From: Eubacterium plexicaudatum ASF492 | GTDB lineage: Bacteria; Bacillota; Clostridia; Lachnospirales; Lachnospiraceae | Reading direction: 5' to 3' | Assembly: GCF_000364225.2 (NCBI RefSeq) | Contig: NZ_AQFT02000001.1 | Coordinates: 4,903,501-4,967,500 of the forward strand | Length of the DNA: 64,000 bases | Notes under the pieces: generated by a model | What the model saw: the letters and a program-made list of their open reading frames with translations, nothing else | What the model was told of the DNA's origin: nothing | Databases searched by the model: none | Shown here: positions 27,358 through 35,711 of the stretch, in pieces | Position numbering within the stretch: the stretch's first letter is position 1 | How the letters are laid out: each line of letters starts with the position of its first letter | Program-made: the position numbers and the translations under genes

Positions 27358-27421
27358 CGGCGACCCCTCTGTCGTTCAGGGCCGCCTATGCCCCCTTGCG
27401 GTAAGTCCGGGCATGATGCCC
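27358..27421 (-). promoter_or_regulatory. Two-hairpin leader repeat, copy 4
   Basis: Minus strand: stem ATGCCC/GGGCAT, the most diverged version yet perfectly paired, with the 15-nt loop GGACTTACCGCAAGG. Hairpin 2 is CCTGAACGACAGAGG. It lies about 80 nt before the lipoprotein gene. Two pairs differ from copies 1 and 2 and both remain complementary. Confidence 0.72.
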
Positions 27422-27425
27422 TTCA

Positions 27426-28100
27426 TTAACCAAGCAGCGAATCACCGCCTGCCGCTGTCTCCGTCATGACATTTGCATCATAAGCATTGGATGCCGCCTC
27501 CATCTGCCTTTCACCAGCCCACGCCTTTGCCAGCCTGCTTCTCTCCTGCTCCGCCTTTGCAATCTTTTCATCCAAAAGTTCCTGCTGAATTTGTTTTGCC
27601 GCTTGACGCTTTTGTAAATATTCCTCCAATAATTCTTTCTGTCTCTCTTTTCTTTCATTGCTACTTTTATAAAAACTATCTTGTGAGCGAATACCAAATT
27701 CAGAATCTGCGGAAACCGGCCAAGCATCACCCCTACATTGTTCTAGCGTTTCACCAACTGTCAACATTACAGACGCATTCCTTGAACCATATGAAGCTCC
27801 TAAATCATGCTTAATCCAACTTAAAACCTGCTGCTTATATTCAGGATCGTCTTTCATTCTCTTAAAAGCAGCCTCAGTCACATTAACTGCCGCATTACTT
27901 ACTGTTGCGTGCGTAGTAATCTGAGACAACTCCTGATAAAACTCTTTCTTAAACAGCTCCATTTCTTCCGCTTCCGATAGTTCCTGTGTACTGCCTGTTT
28001 TTTCCAGTGCGAATTTTTCCGTACCGTTCACATTTTTCGTATTTCTCTTTGTTTCCACATTGTTCTGATAATAATTTTGTCCTATTCCACCGATAGCCAT
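27426..28100 (-). CDS. GIG-motif protein, 224 residues (DUF6033-like)
   Basis: N-terminus MAIGGIGQNYYQNNVETKR is the array motif in its GIG-aromatic form. Residues 45-110 form a domain with EEMELFKKEFYQELSQITTHATVS and FKRMKDDPEYKQQVLSWIKHDL. Residues 110-150 carry GETLEQCRGDAW; the remainder is a long basic coiled coil (KQIQQELLDEKIAKAEQERSR). The middle resembles Lachnospiraceae DUF6033-type proteins, which also begin with an ING-like motif; that match is from memory. It lies 52 nt after the AgrC-like kinase gene on the same strand, so the kinase pair may control it. Confidence 0.65.
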   Translation of the reverse strand: MAIGGIGQNYYQNNVETKRNTKNVNGTEKFALEKTGSTQELSEAEEMELFKKEFYQELSQITTHATVSNAAVNVTEAAFKRMKDDPEYKQQVLSWIKHDLGASYGSRNASVMLTVGETLEQCRGDAWPVSADSEFGIRSQDSFYKSSNERKERQKELLEEYLQKRQAAKQIQQELLDEKIAKAEQERSRLAKAWAGERQMEAASNAYDANVMTETAAGGDSLLG

Positions 28101-28152
28101 TTTTAATCCTCCGTTTTAATCTGTTTTTGAGTTTCATTTAGTGCAAGGTCAT

Positions 28153-29560
28153 TTACTTACCTTCCCCCACCTCCCCCTGCTGCAGCATTACCGTCACATG
28201 GAACACATCCCCTTTCACTTTTATGTTTACACCGCCGAAATACCTCTCTGCAATATCCCGCACATTTTCAAGCCCTATCCCATGCTCCGTAATGATTCCC
28301 GGCAGGATACTCTGTTTCGTTGTAGGCGGGAGCGGACTGCCTTTGCTTACAGGGACAGCGCCGTCAAAGCTATTTTCTATATACAGTATCAAAAACTGCT
28401 TTTTCCGCTTTAACGAAAGGCGTATAAATCCTTTACCTGTTTCCAGTTTTTCGCAGGCTTCTATGGCATTATCCAAAAGGTTGTTCAATATGATCCCCAT
28501 ATCAAACACGGGAATTTCCCCGCCATACCGGAAATCTGCATCAAACCGGATTCCCGCCTTTTCCGCCCTGCGGCATTTGTCATTGATGATGACATCCGTC
28601 ACTGCATTCCCCGTCACATACTTATATTCCAGTTCCTGCATGGTCTCATCCATCCGCCGTATATAATCCTCTATTTCCCCATACTCCCCGGCTCCTGCCA
28701 GTCCTTTGATGTTCGCCATATGGTTCTTCATCTCGTGGCGCACCTTCCGGATGCTTCCATAGAAATTCTCCGCTTCCTCCAAACGCTTCTTCATGGCCTT
28801 GACCTGCTGTTCCTCCACGAAATGTTTCTGTCTCTCGGCAAGCAGGATGCGGTATCTCTGCCAGAAATAGATCAGGGCGGCCTCTCCCGCAAAAATACAT
28901 ACTGCTATCATGGGAATCTTCCAAAGCAGGTCTGGCTTTTCATCAAACAGCACAAAAGCATCTGTATTTATTCTTACAATAAGCAGGCCGTTGACCACGT
29001 TTGCAATCATGCTCCCGACAAAATTTAGAATGGAAAGCAGGATGATGTCCTGCCAGGCCATTACGGCTTCCCCTTTAATGAGACTGTGAAAATAACTGCC
29101 ATTGCCACATACAGTACCATATAAAAGAGAACGGAAACCGCCATCCCGACCGACAAACATTGGTATACCTGTTGCATATAGCTTTCCTGCATTGCATCAA
29201 GGCTTTTCATCATCACGCCCGTTATCTTCATGTAAATGCTATTGGCAATCAGGAAACTCAGGCAATGTAGATTATAAAAGGCAAGCATCACAAATACAGC
29301 TTTTCCAATCTGTTTTTATAACGTATTCCGCCATATCCCATAATGGCAAGAGCGGAAACGCCATACCTTACCCAATCCGTACATGGCAGAAATCCTATCC
29401 CTATATTGGCAAGGATAAACAGCACTGCCGCAATACCATCTATTTTTCCTTTTTTCCCTCTGAAAGCCGCCGCCCACAAAACAAGGAACATGGTGACTTG
29501 TATGACAATCTTCCATATACCCAATATACTGTTGATCGTTTCAAACGCTGGCTGGCTCAT
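28153..29560 (-). CDS. AgrC-like sensor histidine kinase, two apparent -1 frameshifts
   Basis: One gene read in three frames. The N-terminal frame (29560-29288) and the middle (to about 29061) contain hydrophobic membrane segments; the last frame adds another membrane segment, a coiled coil and the GHKL kinase: VRHEMKNHMANIKGL (phospho-His region), NLLDNAIEAC (N box) and GIGLENVRDIAERYFGG (G box). Breaks are at TTTT 29301-29304 and CCCC 29070-29073 (+ strand); one more base in each restores a protein of about 469 residues. The layout matches peptide-sensing AgrC kinases. The start overlaps the LytTR regulator stop. No AgrD/AgrB pair is visible in the window, so the signal is unknown. Confidence 0.82.
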
Positions 29561-30288
29561 AGGCTTTCCTCCGAAATGTAATCCATGTATGCCTGCACAA
29601 AGCCGTCATATTTATACCTTGAAAGAAGCAGCTTATCCCCGTTCGCCATCCTTACCTCCGTCTTATCGTAACCCTCCACATGGAAAAGGTTGATAAGGTA
29701 TCCCCGGTGGATGCGGTAGAACTGCCCCGCCAGCTCCTCCTCCAAATCCCCGATCTTCGCATAGTATTCGATATTCCCGTCTTTCAGGTACAGGATGATA
29801 TTGTGGTTCCGGCTTTCCATGTAGTAAATGTCATTCAGCGGTATGGCCTTTCCCTCGCCGCCATACTGGATCACAAGTTTTTTCTTCCGCTGCTCCGCCT
29901 CCGATGCGATCTGCCCCGCCGCCCGTCCGAACACCTCTGCAAATTTCTGTTCGTCCACGGGCTTTACCAGATACTGGAACGCCCCTACGTCAAATGCGTC
30001 ATACACATATTTTTCATACCCTGTCACAAAAATGATGATGGGCTGTTTCTGCGCCTCCATGCCCCGGATATGCCTTGCCAGCCCCATGCCGTCCAGACCT
30101 GCGCCGGAGCCGCCCATCTCTATGTCCAGAAAAATAATGTCATGCTCCTTACCGTCCGAGAGGTACGCATCAGTAGAGGCATATTCCGTGATGTCGCACT
30201 CCCCGCCCTGCTTTTTGATGAGCGAAACAAGGTAAGACCTTATATTTTTTTCATCATCACACACCGCAATTTTTATCGTTTCTGCCAC
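29557..30288 (-). CDS. LytTR-family response regulator (AgrA-like)
   Basis: 243 residues from a GTG at 30288. Receiver domain: CDDEKN acid pocket near 10, phospho-acceptor in IIFLDIEM near 53, and a TGYEKYVYDAFDVGAFQYLVKPV alpha-4/beta-5 part with the conserved Lys. A LytTR DNA-binding domain follows (DIYYMESRNHNIILYL, FYRIHRGYLINLFHVEGYDKTEV, LLLSRYKY). Partner of the AgrC-like kinase it overlaps. Likely direct targets are promoters of the GIG array downstream on the same strand, an inference from position. Confidence 0.88.
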   Translation of the reverse strand: MAETIKIAVCDDEKNIRSYLVSLIKKQGGECDITEYASTDAYLSDGKEHDIIFLDIEMGGSGAGLDGMGLARHIRGMEAQKQPIIIFVTGYEKYVYDAFDVGAFQYLVKPVDEQKFAEVFGRAAGQIASEAEQRKKKLVIQYGGEGKAIPLNDIYYMESRNHNIILYLKDGNIEYYAKIGDLEEELAGQFYRIHRGYLINLFHVEGYDKTEVRMANGDKLLLSRYKYDGFVQAYMDYISEESL

Positions 30289-30648
30289 CTCCAGTCCTCA
30301 ACTAACTTATCGGAAAAATAAGGGCGATTTCTAACGTCTACTTCGTGAATGGTTAATCTGGCTACGTGAATCGCAGATTTTTTGTTTTTGAAAGCCCAAA
30401 TCAGCCCTAAAGTTTTTCGCCATTCGTCCGATATAGTGGAAACGCAAACCGCCGTGTAAGCATATTAACTCTGATTCCCCCGCTTTCCAAGCGGTTTCTG
30501 CTGTCAAACCTGCCTGCGAAAACGGCGGACCGCCGCATATGGCGGATGATGGCCATAGTGCAGCGGTTGTCTTTTGTAGTATTTCTATATGGTCCTGTCT
30601 CTTTATGTTTGTTCTCTTATCCAGTAATGAAATACACTTCTCCTGCAA
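30289..30648. other. Intergenic region between LytTR operon and MATE gene
   Basis: No supported gene in 360 bp. It must hold the promoter of the minus-strand LytTR/kinase operon on its left side. I see short symmetric bits (GGCGGACCGCCGCATATGGCGG near 30520, with GGCGG/CCGCC) but no clear -35/-10 pair or terminator that I would defend. The frame at 30331-30648 on the minus strand has no ribosome site and no recognisable content. Confidence 0.4.
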
Positions 30649-31995
30649 TCACACATAATGGTACCTGTCTTTATTCTGATAAAGAAAAGCCAAAGCCACC
30701 ACCATTGTAAGCAACTCCGCAATCGGTACTGCCAGCCACACTCCCGTCACTCCCATAAATTCTGGCAGTATCAGCAACAGCACAAATATCAGCCCAAATG
30801 TCCGCAGGAAGGATAATACCGCTGACAACTTCCCATTTGACAGCGCAGTGAATGTGGCTGAAGTAAAAATGTTCATCCCACAAAAAAGAAAACTGAATGG
30901 GAATATCAAAAAACCTCTTCGTGCAATCTCATAAACGTGCGTCCCCTTTTCTGAAAAAAGGCTGACCAGTGGGGAGCCAAAGGCAACAGCCATTCCAAAA
31001 ATAACGATAGAGACCAGGATAATAAACCGCATACAAACAGAAAATACCTTTTTTAACCGGCCATTGTCCTGTTTCCCATAATTATAGCTGATAACAGGCG
31101 CTACTCCCATCGAAAATCCTATGTAAAGCGCAGTCAGCAGGAACTGTGTATAAATGATGATCGTAATGGCTGCCACACCATCCTCACCGAGCAGATTCAT
31201 CATGGTCCTGTTAAAAAGAAAGGTGGTCACCGCAGCGGCTCCCTGGCTTACCATTTCTGAAAAACCGTTTGCACAGCTCCCTGCCAGAACGAAAATATCC
31301 ATAACAGGCCTCCTGAAATGCAGGCTGCCATTTCCCGCCGTAAAAAACAGGATACCCGCCACTGTCGGTATCAGGTATCCGATTCCCGTTCCTAATGCTG
31401 CTCCTTTGATTCCCATCTGCAGGGGAACCATAAAAATATAATCAAACAAGATATTGGCCGCTCCCGCACTTATCCCAAGCGCCATTCCAAATCCGGGGCG
31501 TCCCGCCGTTACAATCAGGTTTTGAAAAAGGACTTGCAGCATACTTGCGGGCGTGAAAAGGAGCAGGATGGACAGATATTCCTTACAATACGGAAATAGA
31601 ATCCCGCTTGCACCAAGCCCCCGAATCATATTGTCTATTAATGCAGTCCCCAAAACCGTAATGATCACTCCAAACAAAGCACCCGCACCGATGATCAGAG
31701 TGAAATCCTGTGATGCCCTCACAGTCTCCCCTGCCCCCATCTTCCTGGCGACAATGGCGCTCCCCCCTGTGGCAAGCATGGTTCCAAGCCCTACAATCAG
31801 ATTGATCACCGGACATACAATATTGAGCGCCGACAGCGCATTGGTGCCTACAAACCGTGCCACAAAAATTGTATCGACAATCGTATACAACCCCATGAGT
31901 AGCATCATTATAATTGTTGGAAGTGCGAATTTCAGCAATGACTTTATATCAAAGTCTTGCGAAAGTGGATTTCCTTCTTCCTGTACTTCATTCAT
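30649..31995 (-). CDS. MATE-family multidrug efflux protein
   Basis: About 448 residues; ATG 31995 chosen because MNEVQEEG starts there and earlier codons overlap the AraC-GNAT gene. Twelve hydrophobic helices in two halves. LKFALPTIIMMLLMGLYTIVDTIFVARFVG near the N-terminus is the MATE TM1 signature, and PGFGMALGISAGAANILFDY and YNYGKQDN are further family motifs. It would export cationic compounds using Na+ or H+. It overlaps the regulator gene upstream by 8 nt, so the pair is a single operon in which the AraC-GNAT protein may control it. Confidence 0.88.
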   Translation of the reverse strand: MNEVQEEGNPLSQDFDIKSLLKFALPTIIMMLLMGLYTIVDTIFVARFVGTNALSALNIVCPVINLIVGLGTMLATGGSAIVARKMGAGETVRASQDFTLIIGAGALFGVIITVLGTALIDNMIRGLGASGILFPYCKEYLSILLLFTPASMLQVLFQNLIVTAGRPGFGMALGISAGAANILFDYIFMVPLQMGIKGAALGTGIGYLIPTVAGILFFTAGNGSLHFRRPVMDIFVLAGSCANGFSEMVSQGAAAVTTFLFNRTMMNLLGEDGVAAITIIIYTQFLLTALYIGFSMGVAPVISYNYGKQDNGRLKKVFSVCMRFIILVSIVIFGMAVAFGSPLVSLFSEKGTHVYEIARRGFLIFPFSFLFCGMNIFTSATFTALSNGKLSAVLSFLRTFGLIFVLLLILPEFMGVTGVWLAVPIAELLTMVVALAFLYQNKDRYHYV

Positions 31996-32848
31996 GCCCC
32001 ATTCCCTCCGTTTCTTCTTTCCGTAAAATGAACTTCTGTGTTGGGTACCCAAACTCGACCAGCAGTTCCGCTTCGGCAAAGCCAAGGCTTTTGATTGTTT
32101 TCCGGTGTCCGGTATCAGCCTTATCACCCTCCCTAAAAGTCGTGACGGTGATTGCTTCGGAGTATACCAGTTCGTGCAGCGCTTTTTCACAGAATGCTTT
32201 TGCTATTCCCTTTTTCCGGTATTGCGGATGCACGCCCAAAAAGTCAATACTCCCCGTCACCTCATTAAATGCCATGATCCCGACTGCGGTATCGGCATCT
32301 TTCAAAATCAGTGCTCGCCTGCCCCTGATATATTCCTGCAACTGTTCAAGATACTGCTTCTCATCCAAATGCGGGAAACCATCAATCACAAGATGAACCA
32401 GTTTCATCCATTCCGGGATATCAGCGTCTGTTGCATAAGTAATTTTCTGCTGCCAGCAGCTTTCCCCTTCTAAGTTTGTAGGATTCTCATTCAAAACGTA
32501 TCTTAGCTGCAACGGGTAAAATTCTTCTTCCTCTCTGTACTGATTAGGAGCCTTTTTATACATAGCCTTAAAGCTGTCAGTAAAAGACTGCTGACTCTCA
32601 TATCCAGCAATGAGTGCAATTTCGAGGATTGGTTTATCCGAAAAAACAAGCAGTTTTGCGGCTTCAGTCAGCCGGCGGCGCTGTGCGTAAATCTGGATTG
32701 TCAGTCCCACCGTGCCTGTAAACATCCTGTGCAGATGATACTTTGAATAATGCAACGCTTCCGCAATCGTGTCCAGCTCCAGCTTTTCATGCAGATGGCT
32801 CTCAATATAGTCGATTGCCGCTGTCACATTTTTGATATTTCCCAGCAT
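31988..32848 (-). CDS. AraC-type regulator fused to a GNAT acetyltransferase
   Basis: ATG 32848 follows AAGGAGGGAG. Residues 1-100 are an AraC double helix-turn-helix (AIDYIESHLHEKLELDTIAEAL, then ALIAGYESQQSFTDSFKAMY). Residues 130-270 are a GNAT domain with the acetyl-CoA loop VHPQYRKKGIAKAFCEKAL. Such fusions occur in Clostridia and Bacilli next to transporters. The effector may be a small amine or drug sensed by the GNAT part, and the MATE exporter is the likely target; both are inferences. Confidence 0.85.
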   Translation of the reverse strand: MLGNIKNVTAAIDYIESHLHEKLELDTIAEALHYSKYHLHRMFTGTVGLTIQIYAQRRRLTEAAKLLVFSDKPILEIALIAGYESQQSFTDSFKAMYKKAPNQYREEEEFYPLQLRYVLNENPTNLEGESCWQQKITYATDADIPEWMKLVHLVIDGFPHLDEKQYLEQLQEYIRGRRALILKDADTAVGIMAFNEVTGSIDFLGVHPQYRKKGIAKAFCEKALHELVYSEAITVTTFREGDKADTGHRKTIKSLGFAEAELLVEFGYPTQKFILRKEETEGMGHE

Positions 32849-33116
32849 TGCAGCTCCCTCCTTTCTTACCGGATTATAGCAGGAATTTCTATTCTTCTTT
32901 TCATCTATCTTGCGGTTTTTATGATTTAAGCCATAAAACAAGTATTTACCAGTGTTTAGCATCCCACTCTATAAAACAAAGATTCTTGCTGATTATATCG
33001 GCTGATTTTTTCTGTTTTTTGCTAAACTGCACGAAAGAACCATTTCCCGGAAACGAAAAGCAAAAAGGGCCATTGAACAGCCTTTTCCCCCGCTATCATT
33101 TTTCAATTTTTCTGTA

Positions 33117-33290
33117 TATTATCACGGAAACTCATATACAAACACGAAAACTCCGAACGGTTTCCGTGCTTGTATCATATCCCCCGTTTTTCAACAGCAT
33201 TTTCCGTCACGCTAATACTCTTTTCACCTAAACCCAACAATATCCTACTCCTTTTTACCTTTCCGTTTTATACTATCACGGAAACCCCTG
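33117..33290. repeat. TATCACGGAAAC repeats in a long gene-free stretch
   Basis: TATCACGGAAAC occurs near 33119 and 33272 in direct orientation, and the complement GTTTCCGTG near 33160. They lie in a 940-bp gene-free stretch (32849-33792) before a mobile-element remnant. Short spaced repeats of this kind can be binding sites of a replication or transfer protein. I see no coding frame here worth reporting. Confidence 0.4.
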
Positions 33291-33537
33291 ACTTTTGCGT
33301 GAAAGTATACTTTTGCCTGATAGTACGATTTTTCCCCTATCGCCATCCTATCAGCGGCATCAAAAAACACGAAAAAGCGGGGCCCACCACCCACCGTGAT
33401 GAACCCCACCAAGCCTAAAAAACCTTGATTTTAAGCCATTCTTCAATACTTTTGCCTGCAAGTACCAAAATTCCTATGGCATCAATTTAAGATAGCCGCC
33501 TGGGCGGCTGTTAATGATTGTCTGAACAATCTTCCAA

Positions 33538-33640
33538 AAGTGACCACGGGGGTTCACTTTTTTGACCACGGGGTTCAAACTGACCATGGGGTGTTCATTT
33601 TCTCTGACCACAGGGTTCAAATGCCCTTTGATGAGGGTTC
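33538..33640. repeat. Iteron-like TGACCACGGGGTTCA repeats
   Basis: Four near-copies in one direction: near 33540 (TGACCACGGGGGTTCA), 33564 (TGACCACGGGGTTCA), 33583 (TGACCATGGGGTGTTCA) and 33606 (TGACCACAGGGTTCA), spaced about 19-24 bp. A related block with GTTCAAAAGTGAACACCCC follows at about 33630-33655. The spacing and the link to the end of a mobile element suggest binding sites for a replication initiator or recombinase. No repA gene is present within the window nearby. Confidence 0.55.
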
Positions 33641-33792
33641 AAAAGTGAACACCCCCTCTGCCGACCTGCCACAAATTTTCAGACCAACTAAAAAGCAAAC
33701 AAAGGATTCCAGCGACAGCCAATGTGCCGGAATCCCTTTTTTCAGCGGTTTTCCCGATATTCTGTTCATTTCCTTTGTATCAATTAAGCGGT

Positions 33793-33951
33793 TTACATTT
33801 CAATATAGACATCGACCTCATTCCAGCCGCGCTGCCTGACATAGTTTTGAAGCAGCAACTTCTGGTTCTCAATGCTGACCGATTCCCCGTCACGTTCATC
33901 GTCGTTACTTAACCGGCAGTAGATGCCCACGTTGTATGTTGTATCCATCAT
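33793..33951 (-). pseudogene. Large serine recombinase (TnpX-like), N-terminal stub
   Basis: 52 residues: TTYNVGIYCRLSNDDERDGES with the catalytic Ser in RLS, then IENQKLLLQNYVRQRGWNEVDVYI. This is the start of the resolvase domain of Tn4451-type large serine recombinases. The reading ends at once at 33793, so the rest of the catalytic domain and the DNA-binding part are gone. A C-terminal recombinase fragment lies at 45938 but is not necessarily from the same gene. Marks a degraded end of an integrative element. Confidence 0.7.
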
Positions 33952-34086
33952 CTTTCTTTTACCTCCCGACCATCTCAGAATCCATACCTCGTGCGGCAAA
34001 ATGGCTCCGCAGGTTTTACCCTGCATGAATATCTTACCGGAGAATCCACCGCCGCGCAATGATACGGCAGGCCGCGAGGCTTTCTG

Positions 34087-34259
34087 TTATTTGGAACCGC
34101 TGGCAGCTGGAATGGCTTCCGACATGGCGCGTCTGACTGCCAGCTGTTCCAGCGTCTTTCCCAGGTCCTTTTCTCCCGAAAAAAGCTGGTGACGCGATAA
34201 ATTGTTTTCCCGATCCGCACCTCTTTGTAGGAGCTTGTCGGGGTTGTCTGTTTGGTCAT
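34087..34259 (-). CDS. TnpW-like transposon-encoded small protein, apparent frameshift
   Basis: Starts MTKQTTPTSSYKEVRIGKTI, then YRVTSFFSGEKDLGKTLEQL and AVRRAMSEAIPAASGSK once a T is added to the T-run that corresponds to AAAAAA 34179-34184 on the + strand. With that base it is about 57 residues, the usual TnpW length in Tn4451-like elements, where it lies upstream of the tnpX recombinase as here. Function unknown. Confidence 0.7.
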
Positions 34260-34446
34260 AAAGACGCACCTCCGTTCAAAAATTGTTTTTACTCTATGGT
34301 TAAAAAGCAGCCGTATCGAAAGATAAGGGCGGCGGTTGCCGCTGGATACCGTCCGGTACGGCTGCTGCAATTCTGTTTGGATGGTTCGTCATATTTGCCA
34401 CGCCCCCTGACGATGGGGACATAACAGGCCGCTCCCGGCAGAGCTG

Positions 34447-34611
34447 TCATAACTCCGCAGCGCCGTTTTTCTCGTGCGCCGCAGGGTTCCCCCCCAAGTC
34501 TTTGGCGGGCCGTGAGGAAGTATCTTTAAGCCCCCGCACCATCATCGCGCCCGGAACGCCATCTCCGGGTTTAAGGCTGGACGTAGATCGCTCGGATTGC
34601 CTGTCTGTCAT
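34447..34611 (-). CDS. Small ORF of the mobile element, 54 residues
   Basis: Not a recognised family. ATG 34611 is preceded by GCAGGAGGTG, an excellent ribosome site, giving MTDRQSERSTSSLKPGDGVP and ending GNPAAHEKNGAAEL. Hydrophilic, no membrane part. It sits between TnpW and the sigma-like gene in the same direction. The upstream DNA (about 34640-34740) has TTGACA followed by TATACG on the minus strand, too close (about 6 bp) for a standard promoter. Confidence 0.5.
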   Translation of the reverse strand: MTDRQSERSTSSLKPGDGVPGAMMVRGLKDTSSRPAKDLGGNPAAHEKNGAAEL

Positions 34612-34761
34612 CACCTCCTGCAAGCAACCGTCCTGGCGGCGCGCCTTTTCCGCTTCGATACGGGTTATGTACCTGTTATGCCGTATATTCAGTTGTCAAG
34701 CTGCAATGAGGGGCAAGAGGACTTGTCCCTTCAATGTGTAGGCATTGGGAAAGGCGATTTG

Positions 34762-35232
34762 TTAAGCCTTTTTCAAAAAAATCTTGATTTTATTTATTCG
34801 CTGTGTGATTGCACTCCGGGAACAGTTCCACAGCCTTGCGACATCGGCCTGCCGGTATCCGTCCACAATGAGCAGGGTCAGCAGTTCCAGATCGTCCTCC
34901 GGCAATTTGCAGAGCCGCCGGTACAGCAGTTCATCCTCCAGGGAGGACAGCCAGCCAAACCGCCGGGAATCCACATCGCCGGTGTCCCAGGTGCAGGACA
35001 GGGATTCAAATTTTCGGAACAGGCAGGACTGCTCGCTCTCGTCCTCACACTGTTCGCTGGGAAGGGCCTGTACGCGGTTCTGATAGGTCCGCTGGCTGCA
35101 AAACCAGGTCCAGTCATATTCCTTCATGGCCGCGATCTGCCTATCGTCCATACCGGCTGCGCGGTATTCCTGTTCCAGCCGGGTCCATTCTGCATCAAAC
35201 TTCCTTTTCGCATATCCATAGTGAAAGCCCAT
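34762..35232 (-). CDS. Sigma-70-like protein of a conjugative element
   Basis: 156 residues, ATG 35232 after GGAGGAAAACT. The N-terminus is MGFHYGYAKRKFDAEW and the C-terminus holds a region-4-type helix-turn-helix (LLTLLIVDGYRQADVARLWNCSRSAITQRINKIKIFL). Small sigma-like proteins of this type are standard in Tn1549/Tn4451-like elements and may drive transfer or excision genes. No associated region 2 is visible, so it may need a partner. Confidence 0.7.
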   Translation of the reverse strand: MGFHYGYAKRKFDAEWTRLEQEYRAAGMDDRQIAAMKEYDWTWFCSQRTYQNRVQALPSEQCEDESEQSCLFRKFESLSCTWDTGDVDSRRFGWLSSLEDELLYRRLCKLPEDDLELLTLLIVDGYRQADVARLWNCSRSAITQRINKIKIFLKKA

Positions 35233-35340
35233 AGTTTTCCTCCATTTCGATTCAGGCGTGGTTGACGGGTGAATCGAATGGAGGTGGGGACCGGCAGCGG
35301 TACACATCGGGAGGTTTCCCTAAAAATCGACAATAAGAAA

Positions 35341-35369
35341 CGCCAGCTTCTCGCAATGAGAAACTGGCG
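35341..35369. terminator. Hairpin in the 35233-35711 gap
   Basis: CGCCAG and TTCTC pair with GAGAA and CTGGCG around a GCAAT loop. A second hairpin lies near 35578-35616 (ACGGCGG/CCGCCGT). Neither has a strong T-run. The rest of this 479-bp gap between the sigma-like gene and the tandem-receiver gene shows no supported coding frame. Confidence 0.4.
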
Positions 35370-35711
35370 CAACAAAAAACACCATGATTATGCTGATTTA
35401 TATGGATTGATAATACTGATAGATAACTATAATATCCCGGAGGAGGGCCTATGCTTTTTTTAATTGATATATGTCATAGCTATTACAAATGAATATTGCA
35501 GACATGGCGGTATCCTCCTATACACCGCCCATGCTGATTGCTGAGGGTCATCTGGAGGTCTGCTTTTTAGCAAAAAGAAACGGCGGCCTTGATCTACTCA
35601 AAACCGCCGTATCCGTCAGTGATACAGGAAAGCGCACGAAATCCTCTGCCCGTCAGCGGTTTTTTTCTTTTCCCCGCTGTGGAGGCAGATGTTTGGATAT
35701 GTAGGCTCGTT

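Noticed and set aside
33538..33640. CRISPR-like array
   Set aside because: Repeats are short, imperfect and tightly spaced, spacers are only 4-9 bp and there are no cas genes.
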